Assembly (NCBI RefSeq): GCF_900102545.1
Contig: NZ_FNBN01000001.1
Coordinates: 411,633-475,632 of the forward strand
Length of the DNA stretch: 64,000 nt
Direction: 5' to 3'
Source of the DNA: Chitinophaga filiformis
Lineage (GTDB): Bacteria; Bacteroidota; Bacteroidia; Chitinophagales; Chitinophagaceae
The notes below the pieces were generated by a model. It saw only the letters and a list, made by a program, of their open reading frames with translations, did no database searches and was not told the origin of the DNA. Below are positions 8,199 to 18,085 of this stretch, one piece after another. The translations under genes and the position numbers were made by a program. The stretch's first letter is position 1; each line of letters begins with the position of its first letter.

Positions 8199-11100
8199 AT
8201 GATTCGCAATCTTTTAATATTCTCTCTTAAAAACAGATGGGTGATCATCCTGATGGCGCTTGGCCTGATGGGCATTGGTTACTGGTGCTTCACCCAACTG
8301 AAAATAGAAGCATACCCCGATATTGCCGATACCAATGTGATCATTGTAGCGCAATATCCCGGTCGTGCAGCAGAAGAGGTAGAGCAGCAGGTTACTATTC
8401 CGATAGAAAGAGCACTGCAGAATACACCCAATGTACTGGACCGCAGAAGTCGCACCATCTTTGGCCTGAGCGTAGTACAGCTCACTTTTACAGATGGTAC
8501 GGACGACTATTTTGCCCGTCAGCAGGTCAATGAAAGACTAGCCGGTGCAGAACTCCCGGATGGTGTATCACCTGAACTGGCGCCGCTTACAACGGCCGTT
8601 GGAGAAATCCTCCGCTATGTGGTAGAAGCGCCGCCTACTTATACGCCTACCGAGATCCGAGACCTGCAGGACTGGGTCATCAAACCCGCTCTTTTACAGG
8701 TACCCGGCATTGCAGATATCACGACCTTCGGTGGCCCGCTCAAACAGTTTCACATATTGACAGCGCCCGACAAACTGCGCAAGTATGATCTGACTTTACA
8801 GGATGTTATTGATGCTGTGCAGAAGAACAATCAGAACACAGGCGGTAATATCATCAATCGCGGTGAGCAGGGATTTGCTGTGCGTGGATTGGGAGCGGTG
8901 AAAACAGAACAGGATATCCGCAACATCGTGCTGAAAGCAGCCAACGGTATGCCTGTCTACCTGGGAGATGTAGCCACAGTGGAAGTAGCGCCACCACCAC
9001 CCAGCGGTGTAATGGGTTATACCATCAATGCTACTAAAACAAACGTCAGCAATGGCGTAGAAGGTATTGTGCTGCTCCGCAGATATGAGAATCCCAGTGA
9101 GGTGTTAAAACTACTGAAAGACCGTATACAGGACCTGGAGCAGAATGAACTCCCTAAAGGTGTACGCCTGCATACACTCTATGATCGCAGCTTCCTGATA
9201 GATCATTCACTGGAAACAGTGGGTCATACCTTACTGGAAGGTGTCTCTATCGTGGTGATCATCCTGATCTTCTTCCTGGGCAGTCTGCGTAGTGCATTGG
9301 TCGTAGCGCTCACCATTCCGTTCTCGCTCCTGTTTGCATTTATACTGATGCGCCTCACCGGCATACCGGCCAACCTCTTGTCGCTCGGCGCTATTGACTT
9401 CGGTATCATTGTAGACGGCGCCTGTGTGATGGCGGAACATCTCATACGCACTTACCGAACGGCATCGCCTGAAGAGAAAAAGAAAGGTATTATTGCACTC
9501 ACATTGCGTTCCTCACAGGAAGTGGGCCGCGAGATCTTTTTCTCCGTTACCATCATCATCCTGGCGTACATGCCTATCCTGCTGATGACACGTGTGGAAG
9601 GAAAGCTGTTCTCTCCAATGGCACTGACACTGGCATTCGCTGTAATTGGTTCCATGCTGGCAGCGTTGACACTCATACCAGTGCTGATCTCTTTTGCCTT
9701 TAAGAAAGCATTTGGCAATACCGATAAACCAATGAAGGAGCACAGGAACGTTGTGCTGGACTTCCTTTCAAAAAAATATGCTCAGGTGCTGGCCCGTGTC
9801 ATGAAATGGCCTAAAGCGACTGTAATAGGCGGATTCGCAGTTGTGATGCTACTTGTGCTATTGGGCGGCAGCCTGGGTTCTGAATTCCTGCCGGAACTGG
9901 ACGAAGGCTCTATCTTCCTCCGTGGCAACTTCCCTGCAGGTATTACCATCCAGGAAAATGCAAAGTATTCTCCGGAGATCAGGAAGGTGATTGCGAAATA
10001 CCCACAGATCTCATTTGTAATCACACAGGCAGGCCGTAATGACGATGGTACGGATCCATTCCCATCCAACCGTAATGAGATACTGGTGGGCTTGAAAGAC
10101 TATAAACTGTGGAGTGATACCATCTCTAAAAAAGAACTGGTCACCAACATACGACAGGACCTGGAAAAGGCCATGCCGGCAGTGAAGTTCTCTTCCGGCC
10201 AGCCTATTATTGACCAGGTGATGGAGATTGTAACCGGTAGTGCGGCAGATCTGGCCATCTCCATTGTGGGAGACGACCTTACCATGATGCGCGCCAAGGC
10301 AGATACGATCGCCAATCTTGTAAAACAGACAAAGGGATCGGAATCTGTTAATATCGAACAGGAAGGTCCGTCAGAGCAGATCGCTATCAACATCAACCGC
10401 GGGAATGCAGCCCGTTTTGGTATCAATGTAGCAGATATTCAAAGTATGATAGAAGCAGCCATCGGCGGTAAGGCTATTTCTACCCTGTATGACGGCACCA
10501 AACGCTATGACCTCGTCATTCGTTACCTGCCGGGAGAACGCAGCACCATTGAGTCTGTAAAGAACCTGCAGGTACCTTCTGCCACCGGGGCACTCATCCC
10601 GATGAACCAGCTGGCTGATATCTCTTACGTACAGGGTCAGACGAATATCTACAGGTATAACAGCAAACGTATGGTGACTGTCCGTACCAATATCCGCGGA
10701 CGTGACCAGGGAGGTTTTGTGAGTGAGATCGGACAAAAGATCAACAGGCAATTACATATTCCTAAAGGGTACAACATCATCTATGGCGGGCAGTATGAGA
10801 ACCTGCAGCGTGCAGGTAAACAGCTGTCCGTCACTATCCCGCTTACCATCATCATGGTATTCCTGGTGCTGTTCATCCTGTTCCGCAACATGCCGCAGAC
10901 ATTTGTGACCGTAAGCTGTATCTTCTTTGCACTCGCAGGAGGTATAGTAGCGCTGTTCATCCGCGGGTATCACTTCAACGTATCAGCAGGGGTAGGTTTT
11001 GTAAGCATCTTCGGGATCTCGGTAATGGCAGGGGTGCTACTGGTATCTGCATTCAACCGTTTACGCACAAGGCCTGACCAGACCTTACTGCAAAGTGTAT

Positions 11101-11345
11101 TAACAGGCTCCAGGGAGCAACTGAGCGCCCTCTTGTCCATCCTCATCGTTGCAATAGCGGGCCTGATTCCGGCAGCTACATCTTCTGGTATCGGCTCTGA
11201 TGTGCAACGCCCATTAGCTACAGTTATCATAGGCGGATTGACCAGTACACTGCTCTTCGCCCCTTTATTGATACCTCCCCTGTATTGGTGGATAGAAAGG
11301 AACAGGGTTGCCAAACAGGTAGTAAAGAATGAAGAATTAGAATAG
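8199..11345 (+). CDS. CzcA/CusA-type heavy-metal RND pump
   Basis: A 1048-residue inner-membrane proton-driven transporter of the heavy-metal efflux RND class. It has one N-terminal helix, two large periplasmic loops and two groups of transmembrane helices. TM4 carries the diagnostic DFGIIVDGACVMAE, which gives the D-x5-D-x6-E pattern of proton-relay residues known in CzcA. GLKDYKLWSDTISKKELV resembles the CzcA/CusA second-loop region. I cannot tell divalent (Co/Zn/Cd) from monovalent (Cu/Ag) specificity without the substrate-site alignment. It is the last gene of the four-gene operon and ends just before a bidirectional hairpin. Confidence 0.93.
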   Translation: MIRNLLIFSLKNRWVIILMALGLMGIGYWCFTQLKIEAYPDIADTNVIIVAQYPGRAAEEVEQQVTIPIERALQNTPNVLDRRSRTIFGLSVVQLTFTDGTDDYFARQQVNERLAGAELPDGVSPELAPLTTAVGEILRYVVEAPPTYTPTEIRDLQDWVIKPALLQVPGIADITTFGGPLKQFHILTAPDKLRKYDLTLQDVIDAVQKNNQNTGGNIINRGEQGFAVRGLGAVKTEQDIRNIVLKAANGMPVYLGDVATVEVAPPPPSGVMGYTINATKTNVSNGVEGIVLLRRYENPSEVLKLLKDRIQDLEQNELPKGVRLHTLYDRSFLIDHSLETVGHTLLEGVSIVVIILIFFLGSLRSALVVALTIPFSLLFAFILMRLTGIPANLLSLGAIDFGIIVDGACVMAEHLIRTYRTASPEEKKKGIIALTLRSSQEVGREIFFSVTIIILAYMPILLMTRVEGKLFSPMALTLAFAVIGSMLAALTLIPVLISFAFKKAFGNTDKPMKEHRNVVLDFLSKKYAQVLARVMKWPKATVIGGFAVVMLLVLLGGSLGSEFLPELDEGSIFLRGNFPAGITIQENAKYSPEIRKVIAKYPQISFVITQAGRNDDGTDPFPSNRNEILVGLKDYKLWSDTISKKELVTNIRQDLEKAMPAVKFSSGQPIIDQVMEIVTGSAADLAISIVGDDLTMMRAKADTIANLVKQTKGSESVNIEQEGPSEQIAININRGNAARFGINVADIQSMIEAAIGGKAISTLYDGTKRYDLVIRYLPGERSTIESVKNLQVPSATGALIPMNQLADISYVQGQTNIYRYNSKRMVTVRTNIRGRDQGGFVSEIGQKINRQLHIPKGYNIIYGGQYENLQRAGKQLSVTIPLTIIMVFLVLFILFRNMPQTFVTVSCIFFALAGGIVALFIRGYHFNVSAGVGFVSIFGISVMAGVLLVSAFNRLRTRPDQTLLQSVLTGSREQLSALLSILIVAIAGLIPAATSSGIGSDVQRPLATVIIGGLTSTLLFAPLLIPPLYWWIERNRVAKQVVKNEELE

Positions 11346-11375
11346 AACAGTGAACAATTAACGGACAGGGTGATT

Positions 11376-11420
11376 AAAAAAAGGGCTGCCGATCTGCTTG
11401 ATCGTGCAGCCCTTACATTT
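11376..11420 (-). terminator. strong convergent terminator
   Basis: Arms AAGGGCTGC (11381-11389) and GCAGCCCTT (11406-11414) extend inward through CGATC / GATCG with one bulged base. On the minus strand the stem is followed by a T run (plus-strand A run 11376-11382), so it best fits termination of the CsgG-like gene. It also closes the efflux operon from the other side. Confidence 0.85.
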
Positions 11421-11441
11421 ATCTTTAAAAACGGTGAAACG

Positions 11442-12257
11442 CTATTCAGTAATGATCTCACATTTGATCTTAGCACCCGCTTCCACTTTCTTTGCGATAT
11501 CAGCCCCACCTTCTTTTACCAGGCATACAGAGAAGTTCTCATCTTCTACCTTTGCCACAGCAATCTTACCTAAAGTTTTCTTTCTGTGCATTTTCTTACC
11601 ATCTACGGTCAGCTCAGTCAATTCATATACCCTGAACTCGTCCTGCTCTTTCAGCCCGGCTAAGCTGCCCGCAACGATCAATACCCTGATAGCATCCCCG
11701 TTGCTGCTCTTCTGCTCTATCTGTGCGATGGAAACAGCAGATTTCATATTATCACGAACGAATTTGTCAATTTCCGGCTCCAGTCCTTTCAGGGCATCTT
11801 CAAAAGCAGCTTTGCCTCTGCCAGCGCCTGTGAACCTGCTGGATGCCACTTCTTCTCCGGTGTTCACATCCACAACGGCCAGGTCAAATAACACTTCGGA
11901 TACATTGGTATTGGTGATACCTAAAGGAAGATTGGATGGTTTTGTTTCTACACTGGCTTTCAATATGTTACCGGTAATGATATATTGTGCGCCTAATGAT
12001 TTTGCCTGTGCAAGCGCTCCCGCATCGGGATTAGCCTGTCCTACTCCTGTTTTGATCTGATCCAGCTTATTTTTATCCATCAAAGAAAAACCTCTCAGCT
12101 TCAGGGTAGCGTCGTATACAGCATCCTGTATAGCAGTTACATATTCAGTTCTACCAGCACTTTTAAAAGGTGCTACACCGATCAGATTTTTGTTTTGTGC
12201 GAAAGCAGATGAGAAAGCAACAATGCCGCATAAAACGGATAATACTCTTTTTGTCAT
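11442..12257 (-). CDS. CsgG-like exported protein
   Basis: A 271-residue protein with an N-terminal signal peptide (MTKRVLSVLCGIVAFSSAFA, then QNKN). The body resembles the CsgG/lipoprotein-sensing fold: an IGVAPFKSAGRTEY start, AQAKSLGAQYIITGNILKA, and EVLFDLAVVDVNTGEEVASS. The signal region has no lipobox, unlike classical CsgG. No curli genes are nearby. The C-terminal ~80 residues (VLIVAGSLAGLKEQDEFRVYE ... ) look like a separate small beta domain. Function is unknown; secretion pore or envelope-stress protein are possible. Confidence 0.65.
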   Translation of the reverse strand: MTKRVLSVLCGIVAFSSAFAQNKNLIGVAPFKSAGRTEYVTAIQDAVYDATLKLRGFSLMDKNKLDQIKTGVGQANPDAGALAQAKSLGAQYIITGNILKASVETKPSNLPLGITNTNVSEVLFDLAVVDVNTGEEVASSRFTGAGRGKAAFEDALKGLEPEIDKFVRDNMKSAVSIAQIEQKSSNGDAIRVLIVAGSLAGLKEQDEFRVYELTELTVDGKKMHRKKTLGKIAVAKVEDENFSVCLVKEGGADIAKKVEAGAKIKCEIITE

Positions 12258-12285
12258 GGCTAGGTATTAATTTGAAATAGCGCTC

Positions 12286-12293
12286 CAAAAGTA
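12286..12293 (-). promoter_or_regulatory. -7 box for the CsgG-like gene
   Basis: On the minus strand this reads TACTTTTG, an exact TAnnTTTG match, 28 bases before the ATG at 12257. No convincing -33 TTG is present at the right distance. Confidence 0.5.
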
Positions 12294-12336
12294 AGGACTA
12301 TTCCCTTATATATATACTTTTTATTGATAAATAACC

Positions 12337-15300
12337 CTAACCGGCTGGCTGGTCCTGTTTCACAGGAAGGATAATCGTAAACGTTGCGCCTTCTTTATCA
12401 CGACTATGTGCAGTGATCAGGCCATTGTGTTTATCAATGATCTTGCGGGTAACTGCCAGGCCGATACCGGTACCTTCGTATTGGTCTTTCGTATGCAAAC
12501 GTTGAAAGAGCACAAATATTTTATCCAGGTACTTTTCATCAAAACCTATCCCATTGTCTGTGATAGAGATGCATACAAACGGGCCTTCGGGGTCAGCCTC
12601 GCCATCAAACCTTTTCTCTTTGATGCGGGTGGCGGTCATACTGATAATAGGTTGTACGTTCTTACGGGAAAACTTAAACGCATTGCTCAACAGGTTCTGG
12701 AACACCTGTCTTAACTGTCCAGGTACTGCTTCTATAACCGGCATAGGGCTGACAGAGACCTTTGCGTCCTTTTCCTGTATAAGTACTTCAAGATCAGAGA
12801 GTATTTCCTTTATGATAACGTTGAGGTCAACTATTTCAAAGAAATTCACCTGCGACAGGCGGGAGAACCGCAGCAGGTCATTGATCAGGTTTGTCATGCG
12901 GGAAGAGGAATTGATAATGCGATTCAGGTAGTCTACCGCCTTATCTTCCATATTATCCTGGTGACGTTCCTTTAGCATATTCCCGAACATATGGATCTTT
13001 CGGAGAGGTTCTTTCAGATCATGTGATGCAACAAATGCATATTGCTGTAATTCAGCGTTGCTGCTTTCCAGTTCCTGGTTAGCCCTTTGCAGCGCAAGGG
13101 TACGTTCCTGTATACGCCGCTCCATAATCTCGGCAGCCATCTTCTGCTCGTTGATGTCGGTGCTGGTACCTACCAGTACACTGGAGCCGCCATCTATATC
13201 TTTTTGTACCCGTGTTCTGTGCAGGAACCAGTCATACCTTCCCTCCTGGTGCCTGATACGCAGCTCCATGGAGAAATCTTCCCTGTTTTTAACCGCTTGC
13301 CGCCATTTTTCCTGCCAGGCCACTAAATCATCCCGGTGAATCACATTTGTCCATCCTTCTTCCTGCAGTTGTTGCAGAGACTTGCCTGTATAGCTGATAA
13401 ACTGCTCGTTCACAAAATCAACTACTCCGCGCGAATCGGCTGTCCAGAGTATCAGCGGCATTGATTCTGCCAGGAAAAGTTTCTCCTCTCTGTTCACCGC
13501 CGCGAGTGTCTCCGCATTGCGCAGGGTAGTTACATCCATCATAGACCCCAGCATACGGTAGGGCTTTCCATTTTCATCCATCATCAGGTAACCACGGTCC
13601 AGTACGTGTGCATAGCTACCATCAGTACGGCGTAGCCTGTAACCTTCTGACCACTGGCTTTGCCTGCTGCTCACAGCTCTCAATATACTGTTCTTCACAC
13701 GCATCCGGTCTTCCGGATGTATATTTTCCAACCAGAAGGACCGACTGTTCGTACCACCCTTAGCGTAACCATATATAGCATAGAAATTATCACTCCACCA
13801 TACCGTATCGCTGATCATATTCCAGTCCCACACCGTGTCATTGGTCGCCTTTGATACCAGGCGGAAACGCTCTTCACTCACGGTCAGCTCACGCGTTCTT
13901 TCCAACACTTTATACTCCAGGTCAGCGTTCAGATTACGCAGGCTTTCTCTGGTCTGTATCAGCTCCTCATAGTTCTGACGCAGCTGGTTTTCAGCTTCTT
14001 TAACAGCGGTAATATCTACAAAAGTGATCACCACACCATCAGTCTGTTTATCCTGCCGGACGTAAGGAAGGATCTTCATCAGGTACATATGCCCATTGCT
14101 CAATACCATTTCTTTCTCCACGACCTTCTTATGTTTGATCACTGTATGAATGTCTTCGACCAGGCTGTCCTCCCGGATATTGGTGGAAATATGATGGATA
14201 GGCCGACCTATATCAGAAGGTATCAGGTTGATCATTTTTATGACAGCCTGGTTGAACTTCCGGATCCGCAGATTAGCATCAACAAATACCTGCCCGATGT
14301 CGGTACTGCGGAAATAATTATCCATGTCGTCATTCAGCTCCAGCAGTTCCTTTATCTTCAGCTGATGTTCTGTATTCAGGGTATGCAGTTCCTCATTCAG
14401 TGATTGCAGCTCTTCATTACTGGATTGCAGCTCTTCGTTTGCGGAAAGCAATTCCTGGTTACTGGACAATAATTCTTCATTGGAGGTTTCTAGTCCTTCA
14501 ATAGCCATCTGCAGATTGGTGCGGGTCTCATTCAGCTCTGCTTCCAGCGCGAGAACATGCTCATCTACATCTGTCGGATGATGATGTGTATCGGGAATTT
14601 CTCCGGGTGCACTTACGCGCTCCCTTTCATCATCTTCATTGAATACGATCAGCGTATATGGTCCGCTGCCATTTCCGCTATCAGGTTTGATCAGCAGGTT
14701 CACGTACCGCAGGCCTTCCGGTGTACTCATTTTCACCCCTTTCACGACCACTTTCTGCCCGGTAGACCATACTTGCCTGAGTTTGATATTCAATACCATA
14801 GCCAGGTCGCCCGGTACCATCTTCAGGAGGTTCAGATGTATTTTCTTTTCCGGCAGGGAGAGATACTTTTTATAGTTTCCTACCGCCTCCTGTATTTCAT
14901 ATGCCTTGTCGATGTATACAGCAGCGAAGCCAAATTCTTCTGTCATCACCTCCCGGAATTCCTCCAGCAGACTATTCATTTTCTTGTCTGCCATTGCCGG
15001 ATGACCATTGCCGTTAGTACGCATTCCGCGCGTCTGACGGATATATTCCAGGGGACTGTAAAGATTGTCAGGCAGTGTACTACGTGTGTCATCCGTTTTC
15101 CGATAGATCTTCCATTTCCGGTGTACTTCTTCCAGTCCTCCGCGTATCATGGAGGCAGATTCACTGGGCCCTAAAAACAGGTACCCTCCCGTATTGAGTG
15201 CGAAATGGAGGGAAGACAGCACCTGCCGTTGCAACACATTCTCCATATAAATGAGCATGTTGCGGCAGGTAACCAGGTCATTCTTTATAAAGGGTGGATC

Positions 15301-16485
15301 TTTTAAAATATTATGGCGGGCAAATACGATCTGCTTCCGCAGGCGCGGAGCAATCCGGTATCTCTTCTCTTCTTTTATGAAATATTTCTTCAGCAGTGCA
15401 GGCTCTATATCTTTCGCAATGGTAAGAGGAAAGACGCCCTTTGCCGCATGTTCAATGGCATTAGTGTTTATATCTGTAGCAAAGATCTTTATATCCAGCC
15501 ATTTATTCTTCTCAAGCAGACACTGGTCGAGCAATATTGCCAGCGTATATGCTTCTTCACCGCTACTGCAGGCAGTGACCCATATTTTCAATACAGCGCC
15601 TTCTTCCTTCTCTTCTACCAGCTTACTGAGTATCTGTTCCTTCAGATACTTAAAGGCTGATTTATCCCGGAAAAAACTGGTAACGCCGATCAGGAACTCC
15701 CTGGCCAGCGCTTTACATTCTTCCTCATTTTGCCGCAGTGTTTGCAGGTATTCCTCCAGCTCCTTTATGTTGGACTGAGCCATCCGTTTGGCTATACGCC
15801 GTGTAATGGTTGGAGGTTTATAGTGATGGAAATCCTGTCCGCTATGCTGTTTGACCAGCTGGAAGACTTCCGTAAGCTGGTGTTCTTCAATCCTTCCACT
15901 GAAGATCTCCGCCGGTATGTCCTGGATATAATTGTATATCTCTGACGGCATAAATTCCGGAGCCAGTATATAATCCACATTTTCTGAGCCGATCACACTG
16001 CGCGGCATACCATCAAATTTGGCGGTATCCGGGTCCTGAGCCATGACCATTCCCCCTGCCCTCTTGATAGCGGCAGCACCCTTCGTACCGTCAGTGCCGG
16101 TACCGGAAAGTATGATACAAATGGCACTGCTGCCCTTGTCTTTTGCGAGAGAAAAAAGAAATGTATCAATAGCAGTATTAGGCGCTTTCTCGGCCGGTTT
16201 CTGCACCAGCTGGAGACGCCCCTGCTCTATAATGATTTGTTTATTATTGGGAATAACGTATACGCAATCATTCTCCAATAACATATCCTCCTCCACTTCC
16301 CTGACCCGCATTTTCGTATGCTTGGAGACAAGCTCCACCAGCAGGCTCTTGTAATCGGGGGACAGATGCTGAATAATAACGAACGAGAGATTGCCGTACT
16401 CCGGCATATTGTCGAAGAATTCATGAATGGCTTCCAGTCCACCGGCAGAGGCACCTATTGCTATTATGTAATTCGCTTTCTTCAT
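12337..16485 (-). CDS. CheB-CheR-PAS hybrid sensor histidine kinase
   Basis: A 1382-residue fusion. Residues 1-190 are a CheB methylesterase domain with the catalytic set Ser13 (GASAGG), His40 (QHLSPD) and Asp132 (SGTGTDG). Residues ~195-470 are a CheR methyltransferase with the SAM-site motif TACSSGEEAYTLA at about 304-316. A long coiled coil follows (~645-720, repeated SNEELLSSNQELLSANEEL). At least three PAS segments lead to a HisKA domain with H1155 (SHDLKEPLRK) and an HATPase domain (N1268 region, DNGIGF, GTGIGL). There is no receiver domain and no transmembrane helix, so it is a cytoplasmic sensor that probably signals to the separate response regulator at 17367. No MCP receptors are nearby. 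Confidence 0.92.
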   Translation of the reverse strand: MKKANYIIAIGASAGGLEAIHEFFDNMPEYGNLSFVIIQHLSPDYKSLLVELVSKHTKMRVREVEEDMLLENDCVYVIPNNKQIIIEQGRLQLVQKPAEKAPNTAIDTFLFSLAKDKGSSAICIILSGTGTDGTKGAAAIKRAGGMVMAQDPDTAKFDGMPRSVIGSENVDYILAPEFMPSEIYNYIQDIPAEIFSGRIEEHQLTEVFQLVKQHSGQDFHHYKPPTITRRIAKRMAQSNIKELEEYLQTLRQNEEECKALAREFLIGVTSFFRDKSAFKYLKEQILSKLVEEKEEGAVLKIWVTACSSGEEAYTLAILLDQCLLEKNKWLDIKIFATDINTNAIEHAAKGVFPLTIAKDIEPALLKKYFIKEEKRYRIAPRLRKQIVFARHNILKDPPFIKNDLVTCRNMLIYMENVLQRQVLSSLHFALNTGGYLFLGPSESASMIRGGLEEVHRKWKIYRKTDDTRSTLPDNLYSPLEYIRQTRGMRTNGNGHPAMADKKMNSLLEEFREVMTEEFGFAAVYIDKAYEIQEAVGNYKKYLSLPEKKIHLNLLKMVPGDLAMVLNIKLRQVWSTGQKVVVKGVKMSTPEGLRYVNLLIKPDSGNGSGPYTLIVFNEDDERERVSAPGEIPDTHHHPTDVDEHVLALEAELNETRTNLQMAIEGLETSNEELLSSNQELLSANEELQSSNEELQSLNEELHTLNTEHQLKIKELLELNDDMDNYFRSTDIGQVFVDANLRIRKFNQAVIKMINLIPSDIGRPIHHISTNIREDSLVEDIHTVIKHKKVVEKEMVLSNGHMYLMKILPYVRQDKQTDGVVITFVDITAVKEAENQLRQNYEELIQTRESLRNLNADLEYKVLERTRELTVSEERFRLVSKATNDTVWDWNMISDTVWWSDNFYAIYGYAKGGTNSRSFWLENIHPEDRMRVKNSILRAVSSRQSQWSEGYRLRRTDGSYAHVLDRGYLMMDENGKPYRMLGSMMDVTTLRNAETLAAVNREEKLFLAESMPLILWTADSRGVVDFVNEQFISYTGKSLQQLQEEGWTNVIHRDDLVAWQEKWRQAVKNREDFSMELRIRHQEGRYDWFLHRTRVQKDIDGGSSVLVGTSTDINEQKMAAEIMERRIQERTLALQRANQELESSNAELQQYAFVASHDLKEPLRKIHMFGNMLKERHQDNMEDKAVDYLNRIINSSSRMTNLINDLLRFSRLSQVNFFEIVDLNVIIKEILSDLEVLIQEKDAKVSVSPMPVIEAVPGQLRQVFQNLLSNAFKFSRKNVQPIISMTATRIKEKRFDGEADPEGPFVCISITDNGIGFDEKYLDKIFVLFQRLHTKDQYEGTGIGLAVTRKIIDKHNGLITAHSRDKEGATFTIILPVKQDQPAG

Positions 16486-16714
16486 TCAAATAATTAACAA
16501 ATAACCATTTTCATACCAATTTGTACAGTTGAGGATTCACCTGTTCCACTATAATATATGCATGGATAAAGCACCGGAAATGTGCAGCAATTGGTGTTCT
16601 GATCAGTTTCCGGGGGAAGGTAACTGATTGTTGCAGGTATAATCCCACACAAATGGTAACGTCAAATTTAACTTTTACTTAAAAGCAGTAAACAAGAGAG
16701 AGAAATCAGGTTAT

Positions 16715-17287
16715 TCAATCCAGCCCCCCTGAGGCCCATGTTATAAATTTCCGGAAGGTTGCGTTCGCAGCATCCAGTACTCTTTGTTGCTGCTCTTCCG
16801 TACCATGATACCCTTGCACATAGTGTACAAATGTGTCCCAGTAAGACAGCGTATCATTTCCATACCCCTGGAAGAAGGTCATGGCCCTGGACAGCTCAGG
16901 CGCCTGCAGCTTACGTACCAGGATGTGACTGAATAATTGTCCGCTTAATGTCAGGTTTTCCAATACATACATCGCGCCCAGCGCCTGCGCATTGTCTATT
17001 ATCTCAGGCAGATCGGTAGTCAGGGGAGGCTCGGCCGCTGGCTCACCGCTGATAGCAGCCATATCATCCAGCAAAAGGGAGGCCTTTCTTCTCCGATCGA
17101 ACCCTCCCGGAAAGGAAATGTCCGTATGCGCAGCAATATGTTGTTCCAACGGATAGTAGTATCCGTAGAACAGCGCTAACAACCTGGTATATTTTTCAGG
17201 CGTATCTACTTCCTTTATCATGGGGATCAGTACACGTTCCAGCTCCTGTTGCTGTTTAGCCGTACTTTCCCTTAACAATTCAATCAT
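16715..17287 (-). CDS. heme-oxygenase-fold protein lacking the heme-ligand histidine
   Basis: A 190-residue all-helical protein matching the BphO-type heme oxygenase layout: an N-terminal LRESTAKQQQELE helix, YYYPLEQHI, GAMYVLENLTLSG distal-helix motif and FFQGYGNDTLSYWDTF. In heme oxygenases of this group the first helix reads LR-x-[AS]T-x3-H-x2-LE; here the H position is Gln, and the distal glycine motif EGSTLGG reads ENLTLSG. It probably does not degrade heme by the usual mechanism. It sits between a response regulator and the CheB-CheR kinase on one strand. I infer a sensory or scaffold role; it might still bind a tetrapyrrole. Confidence 0.75.
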   Translation of the reverse strand: MIELLRESTAKQQQELERVLIPMIKEVDTPEKYTRLLALFYGYYYPLEQHIAAHTDISFPGGFDRRRKASLLLDDMAAISGEPAAEPPLTTDLPEIIDNAQALGAMYVLENLTLSGQLFSHILVRKLQAPELSRAMTFFQGYGNDTLSYWDTFVHYVQGYHGTEEQQQRVLDAANATFRKFITWASGGLD

Positions 17288-17366
17288 TGTAAAATGCAGT
17301 TATAAGTTGTTAAGAGCAGTAATTAAAAGTACGGTGAATAAATGTCCGGGCCGTGTGGAAAGATTT

Positions 17367-17816
17367 CTACGGTAGTTGTACGACGGTAAACCAGTAGGTA
17401 TGCAGCATGTGGGTAAAGGTAACCAGGTCTGAAAAATTGGCCGGTTTAATGGTGTAACTGTTCACGCCCAGCTCATAACATTTTGAGATGTCCTTTGCTT
17501 CTGTGGAAGTGGTCAGGATAACAATAGGCAACGATTTCAGGTCGGCATGTTCTTTTATTTCCCGTAAAGCTTCACGCCCGTCTTTACGGGGCATATTCAG
17601 GTCAAGCAATATGATGCTCGGGAAAGGGTATTTTTCTTCATCTGCATATTTTCCCTGTCTGCTCAGATAAAACATTAGCTCCTCTCCATTCTCCACAAAA
17701 AGCAATTCTGCATCAGCGCCACTTTCTTCAAATGCCACCTTAATAAGCTCCCTGTCGTCTGCGTCATCATCTGCCACAAGTATACATTTCCTGTTACGTA
17801 GCACCTTTTTGATCAT
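17367..17816 (-). CDS. single-domain response regulator (Rcp1-like)
   Basis: A 149-residue receiver domain with acidic pocket ADDDADD (residues 15-21), phospho-acceptor Asp72 (LLDLNMPRKDG), the conserved Thr in LTTSTEAKD and Lys in TIKPANF. There is no output domain. The C-terminal MLHTYWFTVVQLP tail is the pattern of regulators paired with phytochrome-type and multi-PAS kinases in Bacteroidota and cyanobacteria. It is first in a minus-strand row with the heme-oxygenase-fold gene (79-base gap) and the large kinase (229-base gap), and is probably that kinase's partner. Confidence 0.92.
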   Translation of the reverse strand: MIKKVLRNRKCILVADDDADDRELIKVAFEESGADAELLFVENGEELMFYLSRQGKYADEEKYPFPSIILLDLNMPRKDGREALREIKEHADLKSLPIVILTTSTEAKDISKCYELGVNSYTIKPANFSDLVTFTHMLHTYWFTVVQLP

Positions 17817-17893
17817 CCAGTTTCTAGATTTAACGGCTAAAATTAAATTACTTCAATAAACTTGCAAAATGTTACGGAGGGGAATTGTGCCTT

Positions 17894-17922
17894 GGGTCCC
17901 ATCATCTGTGATAATGGGACCC
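17894..17922. other. isolated hairpin between S41 protease and response regulator genes
   Basis: Perfect nine-base arms GGGTCCCAT / ATGGGACCC around an 11-base loop. It lies 164 bases past the S41 stop and 78 bases upstream of the response-regulator ATG. No T run follows on the minus strand, so it may be a weak terminator or a regulatory dyad. Confidence 0.45.
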
Positions 17923-18085
17923 TTTAAGGACTTATAAACTTTTAAAGAGACTTTATTGTTACGACTGAAAGTCGGATTTGGGCTTAACAAACTGCACTTT
18001 CAATTAGGAAGCTGTTACAAAGGTAGCAGCAGTATTCCTATATGGCTGATCAAATCGGGAAAAAACATTACGAAATAAGGAAATA

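Noticed and set aside
14557..15174. 205-codon plus-strand frame opposite the CheB-CheR kinase gene
   Set aside because: It lies inside a well-supported gene on the other strand. Composition (Cys, His, Phe-rich) is that of a complementary-strand shadow.
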